This document shows, piece after piece, positions 1 to 7,718 of a DNA stretch of 14,577 nt. This DNA is from Lachnospiraceae bacterium UBA3801 (GTDB taxonomy: Bacteria; Bacillota; Clostridia; Lachnospirales; Lachnospiraceae), in contig DFEN01000145.1 of assembly GCA_002368685.1 (NCBI GenBank), positions 1-14,577 on the forward strand. Direction: 5' to 3'. The position numbers and the translations under genes were made by a program. The notes under the pieces are model-generated. The model was not told the origin of the DNA and ran no database searches. It saw only the letters and a list, made by a program, of their open reading frames with translations. Positions within the stretch are counted from its first letter, which is position 1. Each line of letters starts with the position of its first letter.

Positions 1-994
1 CAAGTGTTCTCTCAAACCACTGTGTTGATGCAACAATTGCAGGATTCAGTGCATCGCAGATTACGTAGTTAGCAAGCGAAGCGATTCTCTCACTTCTCAT
101 AGGATTTCTCTTATATGCCATAGCTGATGAGCCGATCTGATTCTTTTCAAATGGTTCCTCAATCTGCTTCAGATGTTGAAGAAGACGGATATCATTTGAG
201 AACTTATGAGCTGACTGGGCGATTCCTGAGAGGACATTTAACACACGTGAGTCAACCTTACGGGAATAAGTTTGTCCTGATACAGGATATACATCCTCGA
301 AGCCCATCTTCTCAGCTATCATCTTATCAAGCTTCTTAACCTTCTCGTGATCTCCATTGAAGAGCTCCAGGAAGGAAGCCTGTGTACCTGTAGTACCCTT
401 TGAACCAAGGAGTTTCTGCTGAGATATCATATAGTCGATGTCCTGAAGATCCATAAAGAATTCATTCATCCAAAGAGTCGCTCTCTTACCAACTGTAGTT
501 GGCTGTGCAGGCTGGAAGTGAGTAAATGCAATAGTAGGAAGATCCTTATACTGCATAGCAAACTTTGACAGTTCATTAAGAACATTAAGAAGCTTTTTAC
601 GAACAAGCTTTAAGCCCTCTGTCATGATGATAACATCTGTATTATCACCAACGTAGCAGCTTGTTGCTCCAAGGTGGATAATACCTGCAGCCTTAGGACA
701 TGAAGCACCGTATGTATGTACATGTGCCATAACGTCGTGACGAACCTTAGCCTCTTCTTCCTTTGCCATATCATAATCTATATTTTCAGCATTTGCCTTC
801 AGTTCATCTATCATTTCCTGGTTGATACGAGGCTGACCATCTTCTCCAAGAAGATTCAGCTCCATCTCAGTTTCTGCAAGTGCTATCCAGAGCTTTCTCC
901 AAGTCTTGAACTTCTTGTCTGGAGAGAAGATATACTGCATCTCCTTACTTGCATATCTTTGTGATAAAGGACTCTCATACTTATCGTGACTCAT
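1..994 (-). CDS. purB: Adenylosuccinate lyase, N-terminal 331 codons (3' end off window)
   Basis: Adenylosuccinate lyase acts twice in purine synthesis in the cytosol: it releases fumarate from SAICAR to give AICAR, and from adenylosuccinate to give AMP. The translation opens MSHDKYESPLSQRYASKEM. It contains the fumarase/aspartase superfamily signature GSSAMAYKRNP at about residues 288-298, the mobile loop that carries the catalytic serine. The segments TSCYVGDNTDV and THFQPAQPTTVGKR are also typical of PurB. The ATG at 994 has AGAGG about nine bases upstream. A nearby ATG at 999 is in a frame that stops at once, so 994 is preferred. The gene runs off the left edge and the C-terminal third is missing. 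I see no clear promoter in the short gap after the hairpin at 1029-1068, so some expression may come from read-through or from a promoter overlapping that hairpin. Confidence 0.96.
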   Translation of the reverse strand, partial: MSHDKYESPLSQRYASKEMQYIFSPDKKFKTWRKLWIALAETEMELNLLGEDGQPRINQEMIDELKANAENIDYDMAKEEEAKVRHDVMAHVHTYGASCPKAAGIIHLGATSCYVGDNTDVIIMTEGLKLVRKKLLNVLNELSKFAMQYKDLPTIAFTHFQPAQPTTVGKRATLWMNEFFMDLQDIDYMISQQKLLGSKGTTGTQASFLELFNGDHEKVKKLDKMIAEKMGFEDVYPVSGQTYSRKVDSRVLNVLSGIAQSAHKFSNDIRLLQHLKQIEEPFEKNQIGSSAMAYKRNPMRSERIASLANYVICDALNPAIVASTQWFERTL

Positions 995-1019
995 AACATT
1001 TTCCTCTTTTCATATTATT

Positions 1020-1068
1020 CATAATAAAAGCACCGCCCATATTTTAACACTAAAACATGGACAGTGCT
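1020..1068 (-). terminator. Intrinsic terminator after the lipoprotein gene
   Basis: On the minus strand the arms at 1068-1051 and 1046-1029 form an 18-bp stem around the 4-base loop GTGT. Only three pairs are G-U wobbles and there is no mismatch. A T-rich run (TTTTATTAT) follows at 1028-1020. It lies eight bases past the lipoprotein stop and ahead of purB, so it probably ends the ATPase-lipoprotein transcript. Confidence 0.85.
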
Positions 1069-1076
1069 ATATTTAT

Positions 1077-1970
1077 TTACTCGGGTTTCAAAGTAAGTGT
1101 ATTGAAATCATATACTTTAGTTTTACTATAATCTCGTTCTAAGTAAGATATTGGTTCTCCATCACTTGCTGTCGCAGTTGACGTTTTCTTATAGTAATAC
1201 CAAACCTCTATTGTATCTGGCGCATCATTTTCTTTATTAGTTTCCACTTTAAGCATTATCATTTCGTCCATCTTCCTATTATAGATTTCAAAACTATCAA
1301 AGAATGGATGGTCCCTCAAATATTTTAAAGCGGACTTTTGTACTGTGATTTTATCTGTATCAAGAATATACTTACAGCCTGAACCATGAAACCTGCCACA
1401 CCTTTTACTTTCCGTCTCTAAAAAATCCTCTAAATCATCTTCAGTTAAATCGTATGGTAAATATTTAAAAAAGCTATCCTCGTCTGATACCTCGAAATTA
1501 CCATCACCTTTTTTATCTGCATACTTCTTATATTCTACGTAAAACGTAACATCATAAGAATCCTCTGAATCTTTAATTTTATAATTTTTCAGACCAAACC
1601 CTTCTGCGTACATCTCAGCAACCGCCTCGGATGCGGTATGGTACATTTCGTCTGTATACATGTCTTCGCTTCCGCGAACAAACATGAAGTTCTTAACCTC
1701 TCCATCCAGTTCATACTTACCATAGACAATATCATCAAGACCAAATGAATCATAAGAAATACGTATAGAACCTTTATCAAGCCTCGCGTCTGGGATATTC
1801 TTCTCCAGCCATCTAGTTACTTCAGCCTTACCCTCTTTTTCGAACTTAGCTATGTCCTCATCCGTGTACCACTTAGGCATACAGGCAGTTAGGCTAAGCA
1901 GCATTGCAACGATGAGTAAAGCCGAAATAAGCCCTCTTTTTATAATAAATTGTTTTCCCTCTTTAATCAT
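1077..1970 (-). CDS. Predicted lipoprotein of unknown function
   Basis: A secreted, lipid-anchored protein of about 297 residues that I cannot assign to a family. Residues 1-30 form a lipoprotein signal peptide: a charged start (MIKEGKQFIIKRG), a hydrophobic core and the lipobox LTAC with Cys30 as the predicted lipidation site. The mature part is rich in charged residues and tyrosine, with repeated D/E-D/E-Y/F patches. I see no catalytic motif and no further membrane segment. I chose the ATG at 1970, preceded by AAGGAATT. A TTG at 1982 would add four residues and has its own upstream AAGG-like sequence, so the start is not certain. It begins about 30 bases after the ATPase stop and is probably co-transcribed with it. 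A terminator follows immediately. An extracytoplasmic partner of the ATPase is only a guess from position. Confidence 0.8.
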   Translation of the reverse strand: MIKEGKQFIIKRGLISALLIVAMLLSLTACMPKWYTDEDIAKFEKEGKAEVTRWLEKNIPDARLDKGSIRISYDSFGLDDIVYGKYELDGEVKNFMFVRGSEDMYTDEMYHTASEAVAEMYAEGFGLKNYKIKDSEDSYDVTFYVEYKKYADKKGDGNFEVSDEDSFFKYLPYDLTEDDLEDFLETESKRCGRFHGSGCKYILDTDKITVQKSALKYLRDHPFFDSFEIYNRKMDEMIMLKVETNKENDAPDTIEVWYYYKKTSTATASDGEPISYLERDYSKTKVYDFNTLTLKPE

Positions 1971-2000
1971 AATTCCTTTCAACCCTTTTTACCTTTACCT

Positions 2001-3056
2001 TCAAATCCAATACGCTGCTATTTCTTTAAAACGCGGAAGTTTAAATGACATATATCCATAGCTCGACGTATCGATTATTCCTTTTTTCGCTAATCGATCA
2101 CGGTACACTGACATCTCCCCAGATGTAAGTCCCAGTCGTTCTCTTAAATCGGAATTCTTTACCACTGACGAATCAGCTTTTTCTAATTCTTCTATCATCC
2201 CCCCAACAACTTCCTTATCCTTAGAAGAAAGCTCACTCCATATCTTTTCATAAACATATTCTTCAAGATATTGATCATATTGCTTAATTACATCCTGCAT
2301 ATCTGGATTATCTTTTTGATTCCAATATAGATAACCTAACACCTGAAATGCATATGGATATCCAAGCGTTAGATCAGCCAACTCTTTCGACCTCTCCATT
2401 CCGCATATGAAGATTCTTTCATATGCTTTTGAAATCGCGCCAATACTAAGTGGCGCCATCAAAACCTTCGGAGCCCTAAAGAGGAAAGTAAGTCCATCTT
2501 GATTTTGCAGGTCATAAATATTTTCAAATAACCCTGTCATTATGAGGAATATAGGATAATCTTCTCTCATGAGTATTTGATATATACTGGCAAACTCTCT
2601 AACATAATCATTTACTACAGTCTCATCTACTGCAATAAGAAGCTTTTTACCTTTTTTCTTTAGCTCCGCCAGCATCTTGGCAAGCGCAATTTCGATATCA
2701 TAAGCAGGCGCTTCATTTTCAAATGATACACCAATGCCAAATTTTGAGATATCAATTTTCGCAGAGATAAATAACTTATTCAAACTTGGATCAGAGTAAA
2801 GCTTAGCAACTAAAGTGTTGAGCATCTCCTTTACAGGACTGAGTTCCACAACAATCCAATCATCATATTCGGAAATAATCTTTTTTATCTTTGTAAGCAT
2901 GACAGTCTTACCAGAGCCTCTAACTCCGGTAATCATATAAACCTGACTAACAGGGTCCTCTGAAATAAAATCATCGACAATCGCACTAGTCTGTGTTAGC
3001 CTAGAAATGAACTCTGTCGGCTCTTTTCCAAAAGATAAAGTGAAAGGATTTGACAT
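2001..3056 (-). CDS. ORC/STAND-like AAA ATPase with C-terminal winged helix
   Basis: A cytosolic P-loop ATPase of 351 residues. Walker A is GVRGSGKT at 44-51 and Walker B is LLIAVDE at 139-145. A sensor-1-like strand (IFLIMTGL) follows near 169-176. The motif GYPYAFQVLGYLYW and the overall order resemble the ORC1/Cdc6-like and archaeal-ATPase group of STAND ATPases, which occurs in many Clostridia without known function. Roughly residues 295-345 (SDLRERLGLTSGEMSVYRDRLAKKG, then a basic strand) look like a winged helix-turn-helix, so DNA binding is plausible. The ATG at 3056 has a strong AGAGGTG site four bases upstream. The promoter region holds an array of phased 10-bp repeats that the protein itself might bind. 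The lipoprotein gene follows. Family-level call is firm; biological role is unknown. Confidence 0.85.
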   Translation of the reverse strand: MSNPFTLSFGKEPTEFISRLTQTSAIVDDFISEDPVSQVYMITGVRGSGKTVMLTKIKKIISEYDDWIVVELSPVKEMLNTLVAKLYSDPSLNKLFISAKIDISKFGIGVSFENEAPAYDIEIALAKMLAELKKKGKKLLIAVDETVVNDYVREFASIYQILMREDYPIFLIMTGLFENIYDLQNQDGLTFLFRAPKVLMAPLSIGAISKAYERIFICGMERSKELADLTLGYPYAFQVLGYLYWNQKDNPDMQDVIKQYDQYLEEYVYEKIWSELSSKDKEVVGGMIEELEKADSSVVKNSDLRERLGLTSGEMSVYRDRLAKKGIIDTSSYGYMSFKLPRFKEIAAYWI

Positions 3057-3070
3057 ATCGCACCTCTTTT

Positions 3071-3158
3071 ATAACTTTTTATAACTTTTTATAACTTTTA
3101 TAACTTTTTATAACTCTTTATAACTTTAATTTCAATTTATAACTTTTTATAACTTTTG
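3071..3158. repeat. Array of eight phased 10-bp ATAACTTTTT units
   Basis: Reading the plus strand, ATAACTTTTT or a one- to three-base variant starts at 3071, 3081, 3091, 3100, 3110, 3120, 3139 and 3149. The spacings are 10, 10, 9, 10, 10, 19 and 10, so the 19-base gap is about two units and phase is kept; a decayed ninth copy may fill it. Every unit puts a T3-5 tract on the same face of the helix, an arrangement known to curve DNA. Each junction also makes the small palindrome TTATAA. The array sits between the ATPase start and the short plus-strand ORF and overlaps the likely ATPase promoter. Confidence 0.9.
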
Positions 3159-3162
3159 TCAA
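3136..3162 (-). promoter_or_regulatory. Candidate promoter of the ATPase-lipoprotein operon
   Basis: On the minus strand a perfect TTGACA (3162-3157) is followed after 15 bases by TATAAA (3141-3136). The spacing is shorter than the preferred 17. The -10 box and most of the spacer lie in two units of the repeat array, and further TATAAA-like boxes occur in later units. Whatever binds or bends the array should affect this promoter. The -35 match is clear; the exact -10 is uncertain. Confidence 0.5.
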
Positions 3163-3181
3163 AGGAAAAAACTAATATATC

Positions 3182-3331
3182 ATGGAAGATAAAAAAGAAA
3201 TAGACGAAACTGTAATTAAAGAAAAACCAGCACATAAGACTTTAGAAGAACGCGTTGAAGAATCCGGACGTCCCCTCGAATTTTCATCAGAGTTGGATTG
3301 GGGTGAACCAGAAGGTTCCGAAGTTTATTAA
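3182..3331 (+). CDS. Orphan MazE-like antitoxin C-terminal fragment, 49 aa
   Basis: The only credible plus-strand gene here: a 49-residue acidic ORF starting MEDKKEIDETVIKEKPAHKT and ending DWGEPEGSEVY. The segments HKTLEERVEE and DWGEP-G-EV(W/Y) match what I know of the C-terminal tail of MazE/AbrB-type antitoxins, the part that wraps and inhibits the MazF toxin. The N-terminal DNA-binding barrel is absent: an in-frame TAA lies nine bases before the ATG, and the sequence upstream is the repeat array. No mazF follows; a terminator overlaps the stop codon instead. The best upstream Shine-Dalgarno (AAAGGA) is about 15 bases from the ATG, too far to be convincing. It is therefore either a decayed antitoxin remnant or a small stand-alone toxin-neutralising peptide. 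Confidence 0.5.
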   Translation: MEDKKEIDETVIKEKPAHKTLEERVEESGRPLEFSSELDWGEPEGSEVY

Positions 3332-3363
3332 ACCTCTCCTATAGACCAATAGGAGAGGTTTAA
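3328..3363. terminator. Perfect 15-bp hairpin, probable bidirectional terminator
   Basis: Arms 3328-3342 and 3349-3363 are perfect complements with a 6-base loop (AGACCA). The outer pairs are A/T rich and give short T runs on each strand, but neither flank has a long T tract. The hairpin lies between the plus-strand short ORF, whose stop codon is inside the left arm, and the minus-strand VWA gene, whose stop is 18 bases away. It can serve both convergent transcripts. Confidence 0.75.
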
Positions 3364-3380
3364 ACTATTTCTATATCTCT

Positions 3381-4991
3381 TTACATCTGTGAATTAAACA
3401 GACTCTTTATCTTATATACGATATCCTCGCTATCCGCATTAATGGTTGCAGCTTCATTTACTTCTGAGAGTTCTCTCATGGCATCAGTATCTGCTTCTGA
3501 GGTGTAGCTGATGGTATAAACAGGAATCTGAGATTCCTTAAGTGCAGGCTTGATAGTATCCAGCTCGTATCCAACATTCTGATAACCATCACTGAGGAGG
3601 AATATCATTGCCTTTGCATCCGGATGATTCTTCTTCTCCTTCTCGATCATATCCATAGCAACCACAACTGCATCATAGCTGGCGGTTGAACCGTTAGCAG
3701 TAAGGCTATTGATTCCGCCCTGGAAGTAAGCCTTCTGATTCATATCAAACTGAGCGATAGGAACTTCTATAGCCACATCATCACTATAGCTTACAAGTCC
3801 TACATAGTTATTCTCATTTATATACTGCATACCGTTTGACAGAGATTCCTTCAGCTGAATGATAGGATCTCCGTACATGCTTCCGCTGCAGTCTGCAACG
3901 AAAACAGCGATTATATCCTTACCATTATCCTTATTCACCTTATAGCTGCTAAGAGCCTCTGAGACCTGAGCACCTGTAAATACAAGATCTGACTTATAAT
4001 CATCATTTGCATTAAAGCCCTTGTTAGTAGCTATTTTCTGCATCTCATCACTTAGGCAATAATCCATAACCATGTCTATAGCTTCCAGCTCTTCAGGTGT
4101 TTTACTGTCCTTGTCGCATAGATAAGCAGGATTATCATGTCTTATGCCGAAAGGTATAAAGTCATATATACTCTTTAAATTATCATCATTTATATATGTC
4201 TGATACTCTGTAAGAATGGCGTCCAGCTTTCCATTTGAAGCACTGTCTCTCATCTGCTGAGTAGTATATGCAACATATGGTATATTCTGATTAAACCTGG
4301 TGAAGTTCTCCTCGCCGTCCTGCATCAAAGTAACCAGCAGATTAAGTCCTGTGGCACTGGTCTGTGGATTTGTGTATCCCATATTCAGCTGGCCATTTTG
4401 AACCGCCGCTATTACATCTGAAAACTTAGAGTATTCTCCCTTCTTAACCAGTATACCGGCTGTATTACCAACCATCCTGTCTGCATAGAGTTCCAGTCTT
4501 CCACCATTAACCATGGCATATTCTCCAAATAGCGTATTACTTGGAGTATAAATGTCCGGGAGATACTTATTAGAAATGATATAGTCTGCAGCTGTTCCTG
4601 ATGGTACTGAACGTACTGTCATCGATACTGACTTACCACCTATCTCATTCCCCTCGGCATTAAACTTCTTTGCCACATCTATCAGCCAGCTGTCATTGCC
4701 GTCTCCAGCTTTTTCTCCGGAAGTGAATATCTCAACATCCAGCTGACCGCTGCCCTTAACCGCCTCCGGATATTTGGTTATCTCAGGAAGCTCATCATAT
4801 AGGGAATTATCCTCCAGGGATATGGATGCCTTAACAGGCTCCTTCTCGGTAACCTTAATATGCTTTAGCATAGATTCCTTGGTTCTTCCGCCACCCGGAT
4901 TGGATTTTATTATGGCAAATATACCCAGTAATAAAACAATCACTACGGCAAATACCACACCTACAATTACTACTGAATTACTTTTTTTCAT
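3381..4991 (-). CDS. Membrane-anchored solute-binding-like plus VWA domain protein
   Basis: A 536-residue protein held by one N-terminal membrane helix (about residues 7-29), with the rest predicted outside the cell. Residues about 80-330 resemble periplasmic/extracellular solute-binding proteins: PDIYTPSNTLFGEYA, a GQLNMGYTNPQTSATG segment of the kind seen near ligand loops, and LDAILTEYQTY. Residues about 360-536 form a von Willebrand A domain. Its metal-ion-dependent adhesion site is intact: DCSGS at 367-371, a conserved threonine in GSTASYDA, and Asp468 in LLSDGYQ. VWA domains bind protein partners through the bound metal. The ATG at 4991 overlaps the stop of the upstream membrane protein by four bases (ATGA), which implies translational coupling. 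It follows a glycan-assembly operon, so a role in envelope assembly or surface binding is possible but unproven. Confidence 0.85.
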   Translation of the reverse strand: MKKSNSVVIVGVVFAVVIVLLLGIFAIIKSNPGGGRTKESMLKHIKVTEKEPVKASISLEDNSLYDELPEITKYPEAVKGSGQLDVEIFTSGEKAGDGNDSWLIDVAKKFNAEGNEIGGKSVSMTVRSVPSGTAADYIISNKYLPDIYTPSNTLFGEYAMVNGGRLELYADRMVGNTAGILVKKGEYSKFSDVIAAVQNGQLNMGYTNPQTSATGLNLLVTLMQDGEENFTRFNQNIPYVAYTTQQMRDSASNGKLDAILTEYQTYINDDNLKSIYDFIPFGIRHDNPAYLCDKDSKTPEELEAIDMVMDYCLSDEMQKIATNKGFNANDDYKSDLVFTGAQVSEALSSYKVNKDNGKDIIAVFVADCSGSMYGDPIIQLKESLSNGMQYINENNYVGLVSYSDDVAIEVPIAQFDMNQKAYFQGGINSLTANGSTASYDAVVVAMDMIEKEKKNHPDAKAMIFLLSDGYQNVGYELDTIKPALKESQIPVYTISYTSEADTDAMRELSEVNEAATINADSEDIVYKIKSLFNSQM

Positions 4992-5626
4992 GATTCTAAT
5001 GTCGCCTTTCCTGTTTTTTTCATTTCTTCCAGAGCTTCTATCATATCATCGATTTCTCTGGTGTCATAATCAAGAGTAGTGTCATCATATGTTACTGACA
5101 ACTCTACCAGCTTATTGAATCTATTGAGTAAGTCCTGGGACTGCTCACCTATTTCCTTAATATATCCGGAATCCACTCCTGATATATAATCAAAGGTTTC
5201 AATGTACTCAGAAACATTTGTGACATTTCTTATCATCTGACTTCTGGTCATCAGAAATAATTCTCTCAGCTTGCTGTCTCTTTCCAGCGCCATAAAATAC
5301 TTTCTACGATTCTCCAGGCTGTCCAGCATATTCAGCATATGGGTTCTTTCCTTTACAAAAAACCTTTTATTACCTGCATGAATAAGTCGATTCTTAACAT
5401 TAGCTATATCTGTCACATCTGATTCCTTAACAGTTATTACATTTGAGTAAATGGCATATGCCGCCCAGGCAAGCCCCATAACAACTGTTATTATTCTAAC
5501 TGTATTGAACATCCCCATACTGGCCGAGTCACCAAAAATGCTGGTGGAAACCAAATAGAATAAAACAATCAACGCCAGAATAACTATATTTATAATATTC
5601 ACTTTTAATAGCTTCTTTAAATCCAT
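4988..5626 (-). CDS. Two-helix membrane protein coupled to the VWA gene
   Basis: A 212-residue protein I do not recognise with confidence. Two hydrophobic helices at about residues 8-28 and 42-61 are joined by a short loop. The remaining roughly 150 residues are polar, helical and charged, with several leucine/isoleucine heptad-like stretches that suggest a coiled-coil or helical bundle, probably in the cytosol. The layout recalls XpaC-like proteins that accompany VWA and TelA genes in other Firmicutes, but I cannot see a diagnostic motif. The stop overlaps the start of the VWA gene, so the two proteins are likely made in fixed proportion and may form one complex. The start at 5626 is 44 bases after the upstream glycosyltransferase stop and has only a weak GTGAG-like ribosome site. 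Confidence 0.8.
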   Translation of the reverse strand: MDLKKLLKVNIINIVILALIVLFYLVSTSIFGDSASMGMFNTVRIITVVMGLAWAAYAIYSNVITVKESDVTDIANVKNRLIHAGNKRFFVKERTHMLNMLDSLENRRKYFMALERDSKLRELFLMTRSQMIRNVTNVSEYIETFDYISGVDSGYIKEIGEQSQDLLNRFNKLVELSVTYDDTTLDYDTREIDDMIEALEEMKKTGKATLES

Positions 5627-5670
5627 ATAGTCACACTCACAAAAGTTCTATCTTAATGTCTAACAAAACA

Positions 5671-6831
5671 TCACATACTTTCATACAGTTCCTTCATTAT
5701 ACTGTTCGCATAATGATAATCATACTTTTCAGCTCTTACGATATTCTTTCTTCCAACGTTCTCGCACCAATCAGGATGATCCGCAAGGTATTCTATTCCA
5801 TCCGCAAAACCATTAACATCCTCTGGTCCGTAGCTGAAGCCCGTCTCGCCATTTACAGAATATTCATTTATTCCATTTATGTTTGATGTGATGATCGGAA
5901 GTCCTGCCGCCATCGCTTCTATTCCTGCAAGTCCAAGCCCTTCTCGTCTAGATGGAAATGCCACCGCATCCGCTGCTGCATATAGGTCATTTACATCCTC
6001 TCGGAATCCAAGAAGTCGCACCCTATCCTGCAGATCATAATCGACAATCAGTCTCCTCAGTTCATCTTCTTCATTATCCTTGCCCATGCCCTTACCGGCT
6101 ATAAAGTACTTGATATCACTTCTATCTAGCTGATGGATAGCCTTGATAATGGTCTCGTGATTCTTTCTACCGGACAGTTCTCCTACAGACAGTAGGAAGA
6201 AATCGTCATCCTTCAGCCCAAGCTCTTCTCTGATTCTCGTTCTGGAATCTGCATGTCTAGCTATCTCCTTAGTATCTATTCCGATACCTGGCACAATCAC
6301 CACTCTCTTTGCATGGAACTTCTTATTAACGAGGTTATAGTCCTCATGATTTATAAGAACCATTACGTCCGTAAACTTACTCAGATACTTCTCAACCGGG
6401 TAGAAAACTATCCAGCTGCTAAGTGGCGAGCCCTTGAAGAAATGCAGTCCATGCGCAGTATATATAATAGGCGTCCCCGTCTTCTTTGCTGCAAGTCGTC
6501 CAATGACTGAGCCTATAGGCGTGTGGCAATGAATAAAGGAATACTTTTCTGTCTTAATAAGCTTTATTATCTTCTTCAGAGCAACGTAATTGTTTATAAT
6601 GTCATACACCTTCCTGGTCGAAGGTATCTGGAAGCATTTTCCACCGTGCTCCTTAACCCACTTATAGAAATCTCTAATGGCCTTGTCCGGAATAGGATTA
6701 CCCTTCCTAAAGTTTCCGGCAACATGAACCTCATAGCCCAGTTCTTCCAGGATAAGAATGTTATTAATATTAAATTGCGCCGACATTGCTGCCGTCGTTG
6801 CAAGCATTAAGACTTTCTTCTTATCAGCCAT
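5671..6831 (-). CDS. GT4-family glycosyltransferase
   Basis: A retaining GT-B glycosyltransferase of 386 residues, cytosolic or peripheral to the membrane, that transfers a sugar from a nucleotide donor to a lipid-linked glycan. The N-terminal domain starts VLMLATTAAMSAQFNINNILILEELGYEV and includes HCHTPIGSVIGRLAAK and YTAHGLHFF, which resemble EpsD/CapJ-type enzymes of exopolysaccharide clusters. The C-terminal donor-binding domain has LLSVGELSGRKNHETIIKA and the signature EGLGLAGIEAMA with the E-x7-E pair at Glu297 and Glu305. The sugar and linkage cannot be read from the sequence. Its ATG overlaps the stop of the upstream GT2 gene (TAATG), with AGAGG about a dozen bases upstream inside that gene. 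It is the last clear glycan enzyme of the operon. Confidence 0.9.
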   Translation of the reverse strand: MADKKKVLMLATTAAMSAQFNINNILILEELGYEVHVAGNFRKGNPIPDKAIRDFYKWVKEHGGKCFQIPSTRKVYDIINNYVALKKIIKLIKTEKYSFIHCHTPIGSVIGRLAAKKTGTPIIYTAHGLHFFKGSPLSSWIVFYPVEKYLSKFTDVMVLINHEDYNLVNKKFHAKRVVIVPGIGIDTKEIARHADSRTRIREELGLKDDDFFLLSVGELSGRKNHETIIKAIHQLDRSDIKYFIAGKGMGKDNEEDELRRLIVDYDLQDRVRLLGFREDVNDLYAAADAVAFPSRREGLGLAGIEAMAAGLPIITSNINGINEYSVNGETGFSYGPEDVNGFADGIEYLADHPDWCENVGRKNIVRAEKYDYHYANSIMKELYESM

Positions 6832-7718
6832 TATTTATCACGACCTCTAAACTGTTTGGAATCTCTTATACCGTCCTTCACGCCCTGCATAACAGAACTG
6901 ACCTTATGCTTCTTGTCTTCCTCATAGCAAAGGATGAGAACAATTGTTTTAATTATTCCAACTATATTTCTAAATCCAAATCTTCTGTAATATTTATACG
7001 AACAATATATCCTGTTACGAGTTATATAATACTTCCTCATAGCCGAGTGATTCATCACTCCAACCTTCTTAAATAGGAATCTATGTACCTCAGTATTACC
7101 CACCTCGTGCTCCATGATTACCTGGTTACACTGAAGTATTCTGTATCCCGACTTCCTAAGTCTAATAGAGTAATCAAAATCAACGTAGTCCATAAAAAGA
7201 TATTCATCATATCCACCGACCTCATTCCACGCCTCAAGATTTATCATACTTCCTGCTGTAATACACGAATGAAGAGTCTGATACTTTTTATCATTCTTTG
7301 AAGTATCTTCGCCAAAGTTCACAAGTATACGACCGGAATTAATATCCTTTATCCTGGGACAAATGATTCCCAGCTTATCAAACTTTGTAGCTCGACTAAG
7401 CTTCTTAACCAAATCCCTTTCCGGCTGTGAATCCTGATCCAGTGTCAGCACCCATTTCTTGCCATCCTCTATAGCCGCCTTCATTATTCTATTAAGGCCA
7501 CCCGCTACACCGGTATTCGTCTCTCCCGGCATAAGCCGAGCTTCGCAGCCATCACATTTTAACGCCTCTATCATATTCGATATATCCGATATATTTTCAG
7601 AGGCATTATCTGCTATATATATGCAGTCCACCTGAGGGCTAAGCAGCATAAGTGTGCTTTTCAGTTTATCTATATCAGGATTAAATGTAACTATACCTGC
7701 ACCTATTTTCAGCTTCAT
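6831..7718 (-). CDS. GT2-family glycosyltransferase, rhamnosyltransferase-like
   Basis: An inverting GT-A enzyme of 295 residues that adds a sugar to a growing lipid-linked oligosaccharide. Visible marks are the opening GIVTFNPDIDKL, the nucleotide-binding DNAS at 37-40, the metal-binding triad DQD at 94-96 in LTLDQDSQP, and DEYLFMDYVDFDYSIRLRKSGY, which holds the probable base and acceptor region. This pattern is that of the dTDP-rhamnosyltransferase (RfbF/WbbL-like) branch of GT2, so rhamnose is the best guess for the donor, though not proven. The C-terminal 80 residues are basic and aromatic, in line with membrane association. The ATG at 7718 has a GGGGG site five bases upstream. That site lies in the loop of a 6-bp inverted repeat in the 17-base gap after the preceding GT2 gene. 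Confidence 0.9.
   Translation of the reverse strand: MKLKIGAGIVTFNPDIDKLKSTLMLLSPQVDCIYIADNASENISDISNMIEALKCDGCEARLMPGETNTGVAGGLNRIMKAAIEDGKKWVLTLDQDSQPERDLVKKLSRATKFDKLGIICPRIKDINSGRILVNFGEDTSKNDKKYQTLHSCITAGSMINLEAWNEVGGYDEYLFMDYVDFDYSIRLRKSGYRILQCNQVIMEHEVGNTEVHRFLFKKVGVMNHSAMRKYYITRNRIYCSYKYYRRFGFRNIVGIIKTIVLILCYEEDKKHKVSSVMQGVKDGIRDSKQFRGRDK

Noticed and set aside
716..964. Plus-strand ORF of 82 codons inside purB
   Set aside because: It is antisense to a clearly coding purB frame, has no ribosome site and gives a low-complexity hydrophobic product.
995..1028. Promoter for purB in the short gap
   Set aside because: TATTAT-like boxes are present in the T-rich run, but no -35 at proper spacing can be found and the region doubles as the terminator tail.
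3071..3158. CRISPR array
   Set aside because: Units are 10 bp with no unique spacers between them; a CRISPR repeat is longer and separated by distinct spacers.
3071..3158. Plasmid-type iteron origin
   Set aside because: No replication initiator of a known Rep family is adjacent, iterons are usually about 17-22 bp, and both flanks are chromosomal housekeeping or glycan genes.
4988..5626. Naming the two-helix protein XpaC
   Set aside because: The two-helix plus helical-tail layout and VWA neighbour fit, but I cannot identify a diagnostic XpaC motif, and no telA gene is adjacent.
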